A DNA stretch of 64,000 bases from positions 34,368,749-34,432,748 of the forward strand of contig OX463807.1 of NCBI GenBank assembly GCA_949825045.1. Direction: 5' to 3'. The notes under the pieces were generated by a model that saw only the letters and a list, made by a program, of their open reading frames with translations, had not been told where the DNA came from and made no database searches. Below, one piece after another: positions 33,258 to 43,240 of this stretch. A program made the position numbers and the translations under genes. Source of the stretch: Argyresthia goedartella. Taxonomy: Eukaryota; Arthropoda; Insecta; Lepidoptera; Argyresthiidae. The first letter of the stretch is position 1. Each line of letters opens with the position of its first letter.

Positions 33258-33800
33258 AAAAACCGGCCAAGAGCGAGTCAGACTCGCGCACGAAGAGTTC
33301 CGTACCATCATTTATAAAAATGGAAAAGAAATCATATCTGTTGTCCGACTCGCACTTAGCCAGTTTTTAGTATTCGTTGTTATAGCAGCAATAGACAAAC
33401 ATCATCTGTGAAAATTTAAACTGTCTAACTATCACAGTTCATGAGAAACAGCCTCCGAAACATTATCTACAAAAACCAGCAAAAAAATCACGTTTTTTGT
33501 ATGGGAGCCCCCCATAATATTTATTGTATTCTGGTTTTTAGTAATTTTTGTTAAAGCGGCAACAAAAATACATCACCTGTGAAAATTTCAACTCTCTAGC
33601 TATCACGGTTTATGAGAAACAGCCTCCGAAACATTATCTACAAAAACCAGCAAAAAATCACGTTTTTTGTATGGGAGCCCCCCTTAATATTTATTGTATT
33701 CTGGTTTTTAGTATTTTTTGTTATAGCGGCAACAGAAATACATCACCTGTGAAAATTTCAACTCTCTAGCTATCACGGTTCATGAGATACACACGCAAAA
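33258..33800 (-). repeat. Interspersed repeat, minus copy, with a 170-bp internal tandem
   Basis: Starts AAAAACCGGCCAAGAGCGAG with GACTCGCGCACGAA, the complement of the end of the 22150-22575 copy, and runs into the same 'GTGAAAATTTCAAC' and 'TGGGAGCCCCC' blocks. A unit of 170 bp recurs, with CTGGTTTTTAG at 33531 and 33701 and a diverged first copy from about 33362: three units, the last truncated near 33790. It inserted into the Academ-like element between the stop codon and the right inverted repeat. Confidence 0.75.
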
Positions 33801-33811
33801 ACTACTGAACG

Positions 33812-33857
33812 GATTTTGATTTGACATTGACATCAATGTCAATGCCAAATCAAAATC
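33812..33857. repeat. 46-bp near-perfect palindrome near the Academ-like right end
   Basis: GATTTTGATTTGACATTGAC pairs with GTCAATGCCAAATCAAAATC around a TATA-less ATCAAT centre, with few mismatches. A second small fold, TGTGCTGT-CA-ACAGCACA, follows at about 33870-33887 and overlaps the inner end of the right inverted repeat. Confidence 0.8.
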
Positions 33858-33879
33858 CTGTGTCAAAATGTGCTGTCAA

Positions 33880-34002
33880 CAGCACAGGGTTTTCAGGGTT
33901 GCAAACTTGGGTGTTAACTACTCTCAAGGGACCTAACAACATATAACAAAATCGTAGTTACATGCGCGTTTGCAATGTTTGATGTCGATATTGACCGGCC
34001 TA
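33880..34002 (+). repeat. Right terminal inverted repeat of the Academ-like element
   Basis: Complement of the left repeat; ends GATATTGACCGGCCTA, followed by the TCG duplication. It lacks the extra A-run present in the left copy. Confidence 0.9.
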
Positions 34003-34005
34003 TCG

Positions 34006-34249
34006 AACCTGACACAATTTTTAAACTATACTAATATGACTAACTGCATATCCGAACCAACCCAATTTACTGAACATAGTGCGACTTTGATAGATTTAGT
34101 CTGTACGAATGCTTCCGTCTCTCGGGTCACAGTTGACCACATCCCTGACCTAGGCAACCATGCATTTATAACGGTGGATTTTAAAATAAAAAGAGACAAA
34201 CCCAGCGCTCGTTGCATTCTAACCAGGTCAATGAAAAAAATTGACATGC
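34006..34249 (+). pseudogene. Jockey-like endonuclease fragment, right part
   Basis: Continues the frame interrupted at 28026 ('LTQFLNYTNMTN'), with 'FTEHSATLIDLVCTNASVS', 'VDHIPDLGNHAFITVDF', and stops just before the gypsy LTR at 34250. The HIPDLGNHAF segment is the conserved SDH-type end of the endonuclease. The gypsy insertion, separate from the Academ-like one, broke the fragment at its other side. Confidence 0.8.
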
Positions 34250-35154
34250 TGTAATGGTACACGAGAGTTGGTACATTTTATACTTCATTTTGCGTGACAG
34301 AGGGCTAGCCCATCGCCGCGCTGTATTTGAATCCAGCGAGTCGATTCATTTAACGGTTGGGTTATTGAGTAGCTCAGGGTAAGTCAGCAAAAAAAAATGA
34401 GCCGACGCGTGGGATGGTTTGAGGAAGGTTACAGGTCAGGTTTTTTTTGTCGCATTCCTGCGAGATATGTAGGGATCAGAGCCGAATTGGCTGCGCGCTG
34501 AATAAATTATGAATAACTAAATAATGAAAGGTTATTATGGAACGATACGGAGAAAGCTATTATGTTGATTGCAATTATACAATTGCGTTTGAGGTATGAG
34601 ATGGTGAGTTTGACACGACTAGTATGAATAGCATTCTAGTGGTCTTTGTCCAGCGCGCTAGCGGTCGGGAAGGCTTAATTAATCGCAACAAGCATTTATG
34701 GTCAGCGATCAACAAATTTTGTGTATCGGCAATACCAAATGACTTGAGTGATAACCGACGGTTGATCATAGAAAATATGCATACACAAAATTGTAGACAG
34801 CAGCCGTGCATGGCATGTTTGATTGAAATTAGACCCTGGGTAGTTAGGGATAAGAAGCTTTCGCTTGGGCAGCGTGTGTCACGCAAAGGACGCCATTTTT
34901 TTCAGACATGTGAGGCCTATAAATACGAGCACGTGGGTGGGGGAGGCATTCAGTCTCTACGTCAAACTACTGTGACACTCGTCTTTCGTGTAATCTATTC
35001 AGCTCGGTCTGCCGTTTTACGCGTCTGGAACTGGAAGACTTGTGATTGTGTGTTACAGTGGATTTTCGTGAGTGTCTGAAGCGCCGAGATATACCTCGGT
35101 TTCTATCCTTTAAATCAACCTACCCCAAATTCCAAAACTATCCTTGGGTCGCTA
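34250..35154 (+). repeat. LTR 1 (5' LTR) of the tandem gypsy array, type A
   Basis: Starts TGTAATGGTACACGAG, the same as LTRs 2 (48348) and 3 (63099); at least ~902 bp long because LTR 3 matches to the window end. The true 3' end is unknown, as both other copies run into interior sequence or the window edge. A patch at about 34770-35060 differs strongly from LTRs 2 and 3 but resembles the remnant at 1-765. Confidence 0.85.
34918..34955 (+). promoter_or_regulatory. Core promoter in LTR 1 (TATA box and initiator)
   Basis: TATAAATA at 34918-34925, with an insect-type initiator TCAGTC about 30 bases downstream (34950-34955). The pair is present in all three LTRs although the surrounding U3 patch differs. 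Start site inferred at the A near 34952. Confidence 0.65.
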
Positions 35155-36686
35155 GATAAGAACTTGTAGGTAATTGATCTGAGTCTGAGTCTGGGCTTGG
35201 AGCGACCCTAATTTCCTTTTTCCTTCACCATAGGGTTCCTGGATTGGCTCTTAGGATATTCGCGGGCTAATCCTCTCCTCATTTCCTTCGTGTAGCGAGT
35301 TTTGAAATTCCCACACACACAGTCACTAAACATACAAACGCATTCAAATCAAACTCAACCATTTTCGAGTGGTGTCGATGATGGACGTGGTATAACACTA
35401 GGATTTTAGACTAGGCTAGACAGGAGTTTAGTTGCGGCTAAACCTAGGTTGGCAGGGCATAGGGAGACTGTTTGATCGATGAGGTTCCGCGGATGGAAAT
35501 AACAAATTCAGAACAAAGTTAAACCGGTGTCAATACAGATAACCTATCCTGTTGATATTTTGACATTTGAGTGTTGTCGGGGACGCGCGAAGAGATCAAA
35601 TTACAGTCTAAAGTTCATTGTTTAGGACCGGGTAGATTGTTTTGCCTTGCCTTGGGTCAGTTTGGATTCAAGTTGCATCTTTAAATTAAATGTAAATTTC
35701 GCTGGAGGTCTAATGTGTAGGCTGAGTCAAATATATATGATTAGGCTCAGTCGAGGACGTGCTGAGGCTAGTGGAATTCATAGATCGGAATTTACCGAAG
35801 TATGCATTTCGCTATGGTGTGGGTTAGATCTCCTAAAGCGCTAATGACTACGTTTCGATAACATCCAGCTCAAATTGCGCAGAGTTGAAGGTTTCAAAAC
35901 GTTACGGACCTTTTGAGGTAACCGCTAGTTCAAACCCATTTCGGAAAATCAAATCGCAATTGTGTAAACCGGTCTTTTCGGATCGTTATTGCCGTGAACC
36001 AAATATATAATTGGAACCACCACAAGCCGCTACTAGCGAGCACATGAAATATCATTGAGTACTCACGTCGTAAAACTACGACGGATATCTATACGATATC
36101 CCAAACAAATATTACAAATCGTGGTCGACCACTAAAAGAAGTTCCAAGCGCCCATATATACAAAAAAATTAATGGCACCATCACACAAAATATAACAACG
36201 ATCGATCTGGCGCAAAACACCGCTAACTGATGCGAAACACCGGCTTGCGGACATATATGCTTTCTCTATCTAACTTGAAACTGAAACTTCCTGAACCAAA
36301 CTTCGTTCGACTATTGTACGCCTAACGAACTTCTCAACGAAAGAGAAATTCGGACTTATCATTCTTAACTTACAAATCTTACTGCTGAATCGGGACATCT
36401 CATTTTGGGGTAGATAGAATAGACGATCATAGCTACTGATAGCGGTGGCTCGACCTTAGCCGTTAATGCCGTTACAGAGTTTCTGGTGCCGAGACCGAAG
36501 GATATCCTAGATAGTCTGATACCTAGATATTCTAAAAGAATTAAGGTCTAACGCGTTACTTTTAAAAATAACACAACGTAGAAACGATTTTAAACAGTTC
36601 AGTTTTGTAAGTAAGAAATAAGCAAAAAAAGGGGCATTGTTTTCACAATTCTTCGAACGAGCCGACGGTTTAGTGTTCAGGAAATA
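35155..36686 (+). other. E1 leader, 3' part of LTR plus 5' UTR
   Basis: Nearly identical to 49251-50783 of E2. No gene is supported; the largest ORF, 65 codons (35647-35844), is present in both copies but has no domain. A primer-binding site must lie here; I did not identify it and the LTR end is therefore open. The palindromic AAACTACGA/TCGTAGTTT words near 36070 and the AAGGATATCCT near 36497 are minor. Confidence 0.5.
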
Positions 36687-37721
36687 ATGGGCCGACCTAG
36701 GCGTGTTGTACAAGACGATTCACTTTCGCAGACAAGTGAGATGGCGTCAGGACAGGTGACGCAATTGTTATCTGAAATAGTGAATAGATTAGACAGTTTG
36801 GAACGGGGTTCAAGTACAAGTAATACTTCGGACAGACAGACTGACAGACAGGAACTAGAGACGTTTGAACAATCGGTAGAAAAACGTCAATCATGCATAG
36901 TGAAAATGACACAGAAGTTGCCGACATTCGATGGGCGGAGTTCGGAAAATCCAATGATTTTCTTAAGAGATTTAAAGGCTTATATTAAAGTCTCGGGAGA
37001 TAGTTCTAGGGCTTTGATATGGGCAACGGATAGTTTGGTAGGAATTGCAAAAGTTCGAATGAGCATATACAGAGACTCATGGCGAACTTATTCGGATTTT
37101 GAAAAAGATTTCAGAGAGGTATTCTGGGGTGATAATGAACAGGAATTAATTAAACAAAGATTCCTAACTGCGAAATTTGATTCTAAGAAAGGTCAAAGTA
37201 TGGAAGAATTCTTTGCCTCTCAATTGAATAGCATATATGAGCTTACGATACCGTTTACTGAAACGGAGAAAATCAACACGATTTTCAGACAGTTGCCGCG
37301 TGATATTCAGGTGGCGTTTTTTGCTAGAAAGGAACCAATGACTATACGAGATGCGGTCGAGTTCCTTCGGCATTTAGAACGGAATGTCGATGGGGGATTA
37401 AGTGCATTGCAGACTTCGGAGACAATGATTACGAATGACGTAAGGCGGAATAGCTACATGCGTGGGCATTATCGTGCTATGCGGGTAAATACGATACGTT
37501 ATAACGCGGTGAGTCGTAGGAATAATTATAACGCGGGAACGAAGGCGCGAAACGAATTAGGGACGCGCGCTCGCGGTTATTTTCGCGGTAGAGGTAGACA
37601 GCTTCAGGCTAGTTTCAAAGCAATAGGGTTCCAAAGGGGCAATGATAGATCAGGAGATACAGAGGCAGGGCAAAGTTCAAGTGACAGGAATAATGCGATA
37701 AGTTCGAATTCAAAAAACTAG
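36687..37721 (+). CDS. Gypsy E1 Gag
   Basis: 344 residues. Capsid-type helical protein; the ORF has MTQKLPTFDGRSSENP near 74, 'FLTAKFDSKKGQSMEEFF' near 155, and a basic C-terminus ('RARGYFRGRGRQ') for RNA binding in place of a CCHC knuckle. The E2 copy is four residues shorter because E1 has a 12-base duplication (SDRQTDRQELE against SDRQELE). Both share start and stop. Function as particle-forming Gag is inferred from position, with protease and pol following. Confidence 0.85.
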   Translation: MGRPRRVVQDDSLSQTSEMASGQVTQLLSEIVNRLDSLERGSSTSNTSDRQTDRQELETFEQSVEKRQSCIVKMTQKLPTFDGRSSENPMIFLRDLKAYIKVSGDSSRALIWATDSLVGIAKVRMSIYRDSWRTYSDFEKDFREVFWGDNEQELIKQRFLTAKFDSKKGQSMEEFFASQLNSIYELTIPFTETEKINTIFRQLPRDIQVAFFARKEPMTIRDAVEFLRHLERNVDGGLSALQTSETMITNDVRRNSYMRGHYRAMRVNTIRYNAVSRRNNYNAGTKARNELGTRARGYFRGRGRQLQASFKAIGFQRGNDRSGDTEAGQSSSDRNNAISSNSKN

Positions 37722-38528
37722 TGGACTCGCGCGGGTCGTTCGCGCTCAGATATTTTTTTACGCTTCGGGTGGACAGCCGATCAAATTGGAAGAAAGCATA
37801 GACTGTATGATTTGTGTAATTTGGATTCGAACGTGGGTGTGAATGAATTTATTCAATTATTAGCGCATAAAGCGCATGGATATGCCGTGTGTTTAGATGA
37901 AAAATCTAGATCGAATTGTAGAGATCGAAATGACAGGCATTTACATACGATATTTTTTTTTTTTTAATAAAAAAAAAAAAAAAAAAAGATATTCAGAGAC
38001 GACGATTCGACTGAGTGTGGGCGCGATTTATGTAGTACATTGACATTACCTGAGATAGATGTGCGTATTGGGAATATTGTTGTAAGGAGTTTGATTGATT
38101 CGGGCAGCGAAATCAGTGTAATAAGTCGGAGAGTGTACGATGAAGTATGCAGGCAATTGGGAAAACCGACGGAAATACCGATTCCAAGTTTGAGAATCAC
38201 AGGTGCATTTGGGGTCAGTAAGGAAAAGGTTGATAAATTAGTAACGTTACCATTAACAATAGGTGAATGCGTCATCGATACTCCAATGCTAGTATTAACC
38301 CTTGTACGAAGGGTGCCTAAAGATTTAATTCTAGGGTTTGATTTTATACAACAGACGCGAGCCAGTTTAATGTGTGAGGGTAATAACAGGCTAATTATAC
38401 GAAGCGCCGGGTGGATGTGTGAAATACCATTAGGTACTGGTCCTAGTCAGGATTCTTGCTGTTGTACAATGGAAGTACAGAACCAAGATACCAGTAGAAA
38501 GAAATATGATAGAGGAATATGTGAATAA
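37722..38528 (+). pseudogene. Gypsy E1 protease region (frameshifted)
   Basis: After the gag stop a spacer holds a frame similar to E2 51806-52068 ('DLCNLDSNVGVNEF', 'AHGYAVCLDEKS'). In E1 it is broken by an extra T-run/A-run at about 37951-37987. The aspartic protease core LIDSGSEISVISRRVYDE begins at about 38092, followed by a Cys-rich end. E1 has a 9-base insertion (38299-38307, three extra residues) forming a hairpin, and a 4-base AGAA duplication at about 38498-38504 that shifts the frame into the stop at 38528; the E2 copy lacks this duplication. Confidence 0.8.
38298..38314. repeat. Small fold-back in E1 protease, absent from E2
   Basis: ACCCTT-GTACG-AAGGGT. At the corresponding E2 position (about 59808) only AACAAGGGTG is present. 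The inserted 9 bases CCTTGTACG create the complementary arm, so the event copied the opposite strand. It preserved the frame. Confidence 0.8.
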
Positions 38529-41013
38529 TTCATCAATACCTGTTGAACACAAAACAAAGTTATTGCCGGTGTTAAATAAACATGCAGAGTTGTTTAGCGA
38601 TAGGGTAGGTCGGACAAATAAATATATACATGAGATAAAAATGAGAGATGAAACGCCTTTCGTAAAACGAAGCTATCCCATACCGTTCGCATATCGCGAT
38701 AAAGTAACAAAACGATTGGAAGAAATGGGACAGATAGGTATTATTAGCAGGCAATCTACGGATTTCAGCAGTCCATTGACTTGTGCACTAAAGAAGTCAG
38801 GGGAGGTCCGTATATTGCTAGATGCACGACAATTAAACACGGGAATGGTTGGGGAAGTTGAAACTACACCTTTAATGAGTGAGATATTGCAATCGGGGCG
38901 CCGAATAAACTACATAGGGGTTATTGATATCAAAGATGCGTATTTTTCTATACCATTATCAGACGAATCTAAACGATACGCGGGTTTTGTATATCAAGGC
39001 AGAAGTTATGTTTACAACGTTTTACCTCAGGGGTTGAAAACCAGTGTGGGTTCATTTTCGAGGGCGATGGACTTAATTTTAGGGCCAGAGGTTAGGTCAT
39101 ATTGTTTAAATTTTGTTGACGATTTGGCGATTTTAACTGAGGGTGACTTCGATCAGCATTTGTCTCAAGTGGACACGGTTCTGAGTAAATTGAAAGACGC
39201 GGGCTTCACATGCAAACTAAAAAAATGCGAGTTCGCACAAAAAAAGGTCAAGTTATTGGGGCATATTTTGTCTACACAAGGTTTGCAAATGGACCCGGAC
39301 AAAATTGAAACACTTAAATTATATCCGTCACCCAGAACTGTCAGGCAATTGAGGGCGTTTTTGGGGTTCATGAATTACTTTAGGAGGTTTATAAAAAATT
39401 TTGGAACGTTAACACAGCCCTTGTACAATTTATTACGGTCTGGAGTCAAGTTCGTCTGGAGTGCGCAGGTGCAGAGCGCTTTTGACGAGATAAAAAACCA
39501 ATTCTCAGGAAGTATAATATTGAGTCAGCCATTGGCGGGAAAAACATATTATGTTCAATGTGACGCCAGCGCTATAGGAATTGGGGGCTATGTTTATCAA
39601 TTAGATGATTTGGGCCAGGAACGAATTATAGGGTTTTGTTCGCAGGCATTTAAGGGAGCTCAAACGAGATGGGCTGTCAGCGAACAGGAAATGTATGCAG
39701 TTATATACACTTTAAAGCGATTTGAGATATACTTGCGGGGAGAAAAAGTTATTATTAGAACTGATCATAAAAGTTTGACGTTCATTAAGTCGTGGACTTT
39801 ATTGGGGGCAAGCGTAACTAGGTGGGTTATGTTTTTAGAGCAATTCGATTACGACATAGAATTTGTGCGAGGGACTGATAATCAAATTGCCGACACGCTA
39901 AGCAGGCAAATAACGGGACCTGGAGGTATGATTGACAGTATAACTGTTCAGCCGGGAATATTCTGGTTTCAGGCATCGAATACCGCAAGTGTTATTTCGA
40001 GTTTACGGGACATTGCGAGATTACAAAGCGAAGATGAGCGGTTAAATCGAATTAGCGGTTGTATCAGACGTAGGGTTGTAGATACGGAGACGAGAGGGTT
40101 TGAAAATTACAAGCTAGTAGGTGATACGTTATATTTTCACGTGCCGAAGCGGAACGTACAGTTGCTAGTAATTCCGAAATCACTACAGGAGGAACTAATT
40201 TTACACATACATGAAGAAATAGGTCACTACGGCAGATATAAAATATTAGCACTGATGAAGGACAGATATTATTTTCTTCATATGAGTAGGGTGATTAGCA
40301 CGGTGATAAGAAGTTGTGACATATGTCAAAAGGTCAAACCAAGTACTAACAATACCGTTGGTCCTTGTACACCGGTGTTGGCGGAAAAGTTGGGTGAGAA
40401 AGTTTTCTCGAACCTTTATGGGCCATTGCCCGTAGGTAAATTCGGATATCAATATATATATGTGATTCAAGACGTGTACAGTAAAGTAATAAAATTATTT
40501 CCAATGCGAAAAGCGACAGGTAGGAGCGTGCTCGCTTGTACAAAGAGATTTCATAGGGAAATACCTATCGAAACTATAATTACGGACTCAGGACCACAGT
40601 TCATATCGAAAGTTTGGGAATTTGGTCTCAAACAGCTAGGGATTCGGGTCACTCATACGTCGGTGTATTGTCCAAATTCTAATAGCGTAGAAAGAGTGAA
40701 TCGCGAGCTAGGTCGACTAATTAGAACTTATTGCGGCGGAAGTAATCGTAGTTGGGTCGACGTGTTACCGGACATTCAGAATTGCTATAATAATATCGAA
40801 CACACAAGCACAGGCTTTTCGCCTAATGAGTTAGCGTTTGGTAGGCGGGAACCGTTAACTATTGACAAGGAATTAGGCGATGAATGGTTATTAGGTCATA
40901 GTGTGCGAGATACGGAACAGGTGCGGAATGTAGCGATAGAAAACTCTAAAAGTTCTAGTGAAAGACGTAAGCGACAGGCAGACAAACGGCGTAAGTTAGA
41001 AGTCTATCGTTAG
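38506..41013 (+). pseudogene. Gypsy E1 Pol (RT, RNase H, integrase), C-terminally truncated
   Basis: 835 residues from a Met at 38506. RT fingers and palm with FVDDLAIL, catalytic acids at 204-205; RNase H start CDASAIGIGG near 352; chromatic 'HIHEEIGHYGRYKI' with CDICQK as the integrase HHCC finger near 565-613. Integrase catalytic core: the first position reads NLYGPLP with Asn 636 (AAC at 40411-40413), where the family has Asp. The second Asp is 694 in TDSGPQF and the Glu lies 35 residues later in SVERVNREL. It ends early at 41013: E1 lacks one base present in E2 near 41008, so the last part continues in another frame (41040-41246, 'KEHKIMRKFSLLYKGPYV'). Reverse transcriptase may work; integration should not. 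Confidence 0.9.
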
Positions 41014-41246
41014 GTGATTATGTAAAACGTAAGACTTTTGTGCGTTCAAATAAAGAACATAAAATCATGCGGAAATTTTCATTGTTGTATAAAGGGCCTT
41101 ATGTTATTTCGGCAGTGGTATATCCGAACTGTTATACTTTAGTAGATCCGGTTTCAAATGAGATATTGGGTAACTTCAATACTATAAATATAGCCAGGTA
41201 TTATGTGAGGACGAATAAGGGCGTAGATAAATATGATAGTGTATAA
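41014..41246 (+). pseudogene. Gypsy E1 integrase C-terminal tail, out of frame
   Basis: 68-codon frame with the chromatin- or DNA-binding type C-terminal residues ('KIMRKFSLLYKGPYVISAVV') continuous with Pol in E2 (62531-62754). In E1 it is separated by the one-base loss at about 41008. Confidence 0.8.
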
Positions 41247-41474
41247 AAGTTATATAATTAAGCTGTAAGCTGTAAATTTGAGTAACTACTTTGTAGATTT
41301 AAGGATCTTGCATGGTTAAGAAACAAAAACAAAAAAAAAAAACAAAAAAAAAAAAAATGTATATATATAGTAATACGAATTAGGATAAGTTGCGGGTAAG
41401 CGAGGTTGTATAGTTAAATAGATAAATAAGATAAGACAGGAGAGAGTTCAATCGAGTTGTGTAAATATTATATA

Positions 41475-42365
41475 TGACGAAGGAGGAGCAGCATCAGGGT
41501 TTTTAGACCTGCCATAGACCTAGGACCCTAACCACCTTAAAAAAAACGAAGCTACAATTGGATAGAGAAAGCTAAAAGGAATGAAAGAAAATAACAAAGA
41601 GAAAATAAATCAGTAAGAATACTTAGCTCGTTATTTATTTTTCGACCAGCCCACAGCAACGTCTCCGCCAAAAGTGACGTATTTTTGCACGCGGTGAATT
41701 GAGGCAAAACAAAAACGCGCGAAGCGCCACCTTAGTGGGAGCTCGTATATCGTCCACCAATCAGAACAAACCGCGCGCTCTTGCCTAGATTCACAGCGTT
41801 TACAAATTGTAGTCATTGAGACTCTTTATAATTAAACAGCCATTGCTTATAAGATTAATCACAATGTTAACTTAAGTAATTCAATTTATGATTTTAGCTA
41901 ATGATCACAATTAACTGCAGATCACTTACACACAATAATAATAAAACTCAATAGGTTTCTCGGAACAACGAAATAGCACCAAACCACGCGTTGTACGCAT
42001 TTTAAACACTTTATAATCGGACAACGCTTAATTACGTAAACAAATGTAGTTTGACAATAGATTAATTGCGAAAACTAATTTAGATAATAATAACGTTCAT
42101 AACAATTGATGGATTCATCAATGGTTATAAACGACTGTTTATTCATCACTAATCTGTTGCTTAGTGATGAATAAACAGGAAGTACATGGGTATCGCTTAT
42201 CAAACTAAACACTGATTAATTAAAAGAGATAAATCGTCACACACGACAAACTATGATTAACTTTGAACGGTATAGAAATATTAAAAATCATAAGAAAATC
42301 CTAATTAGGCAATTATAGAATCAAAGTAATTTTATCGTTGCTGTCGCGACAAAGTTGCGCCGATA
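41475..42365 (-). repeat. 3' LTR of gypsy element I
   Basis: 891 bp, identical-looking to 47301-48191. Contains a perfect 18-bp-arm hairpin at 42135-42178 (CTGTTTATTCATCACTAA, loop TCTGTTGC). The ends are unusual for an LTR (TATCGGCG...CTTCGTCA on the minus strand); a TGTCGCGACA start about 20 bases inside is the canonical-looking alternative. Confidence 0.9.
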
Positions 42366-42639
42366 CGGCCATTCTGAGAGGCGGTGCGCGCTCTGCACCA
42401 GCCGCCAAATTTGATCTGTGAAGGAGAAACATTTTTCTTTTTGAACTAGGTATCTGTCCACCGAACTACCTAGTTTAAAGGGCATGATTTCGAAAGCAAT
42501 GAAAAGTTATTAATAATTTAGATTTGCATTAAAAGAAATTGTTTGTCTCATTTGTAAAACTCATCGTACAATAATGACAGGTTGCAATTATTGATTATTC
42601 GGTGAACGTCTCAATACGTCAACGAACGTTGTATGTATT

Positions 42640-43100
42640 TTAGGAATAAGAATGAAGCTGTGCTCTGGGCGGTCTCGTACGCCGTGGTACACAGAGGCTC
42701 TAAAGGATATTGGATTAAGGTCGATGCTGTGCTCTAGGTCAATGACCGTGGTACACAGGGGCTCTGAAATAAATGGGAAAATAATAGTGCTCTCGTAGAT
42801 TGTTTTAAAGGGAATGATGCTGTGCTCTGGGCGGTCTCGTACGCCGTGGTACACAGTGGCTCTAAAGGATATTGGATTAAGGTCGATGCTGTGCTCTAGG
42901 TCAATGACCGTGGTACACAGGGGCTCTGAAATAAATGGGAAAATAATAGTGCTCTCGTGGATTGTTTTAAAGGGAATGATGCTGTGCTCTGGGCGGTCTC
43001 GTACGCCGTGGTACACAGAGGCTCTAAAGGATATTGGATTAAGGTCGATGCTGTGCTCTAGGTCAATGACCGTGGTACACAGGGGCTCTGAAATGAATGG
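42640..43100 (-). repeat. 162-bp tandem repeat in element I 3' UTR
   Basis: Units start CTGTGCTCTGGGCGG at 42658, 42820 and 42982; about 2.8 copies. Each unit has two related halves containing CTGTGCTCT...TGGTACACAG, which can pair. The period is a multiple of three and the minus frame stays open over 142 codons (42588-43016), but the repeat unit gives no protein feature; a structural or regulatory RNA role is possible. Confidence 0.85.
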
Positions 43101-43240
43101 GACTTGTAATTGTTTTGTAACCTCTCACAGCTACACTGTTCCTATAATTACAGGGTAGTAGAGGCAACTAGGAATGAAAAATATTGTTGATTAAAAAAAA
43201 TAATAATAAAGAAGATAGGTAGGTAGGTTATTCAACTTAC

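Larger units (their letters stand above)
28027..34002 (+). mobile_element. Academ-like DNA transposon, 5976 bp, nested in the Jockey-like fragment
   Basis: The ends are long inverted repeats (28027-28156 and 33880-34002) starting TAGGCCGGTCAATATC. TCG occurs on both sides (28024-28026 and 34003-34005). Removing the element and one TCG restores a continuous endonuclease reading frame, so the 3-bp duplication is well supported. Inside, one gene spread over four frames (28587-33065) encodes zinc-binding modules, a putative DDE core, an XPG/FEN-like nuclease and a cysteine-rich end. As known, Academ elements combine a transposase with an XPG nuclease and make 3-4 bp duplications; the superfamily is inferred from that. 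The lesions are one in-frame stop and two frame changes, so this copy probably cannot move alone. A younger repeat sits in its 3' part at 33258-33800. Confidence 0.8.

Noticed and set aside
28027..34002. Zisupton/KDZ or Kolobok assignment of the DNA transposon
   Set aside because: The XPG-like nuclease fusion and 3-bp duplication fit Academ better. KDZ elements are known for longer (8-bp) duplications and Kolobok for TTAA.
28025..34004. TA as the target duplication of the DNA transposon
   Set aside because: TA does occur at both ends, but taking it as the duplication breaks the host endonuclease frame, whereas TCG restores it.
40471..40500. The Asp in 'IQDVYSK' as the first integrase catalytic residue
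   Set aside because: It lies only 38 residues before the second Asp, while the family spacing is about 58; the position with correct spacing is the Asn in NLYGPLP.
42588..43016. 142-codon minus-strand ORF with a repeated protein segment
   Set aside because: It merely reads the 162-bp tandem repeat, whose length is a multiple of three; it lies in the 3' UTR of element I and has no domain.
42640..43100. CRISPR-like array
   Set aside because: Units are 162 bp with no alternating short repeats and unique spacers, and the context is a eukaryotic retroelement.
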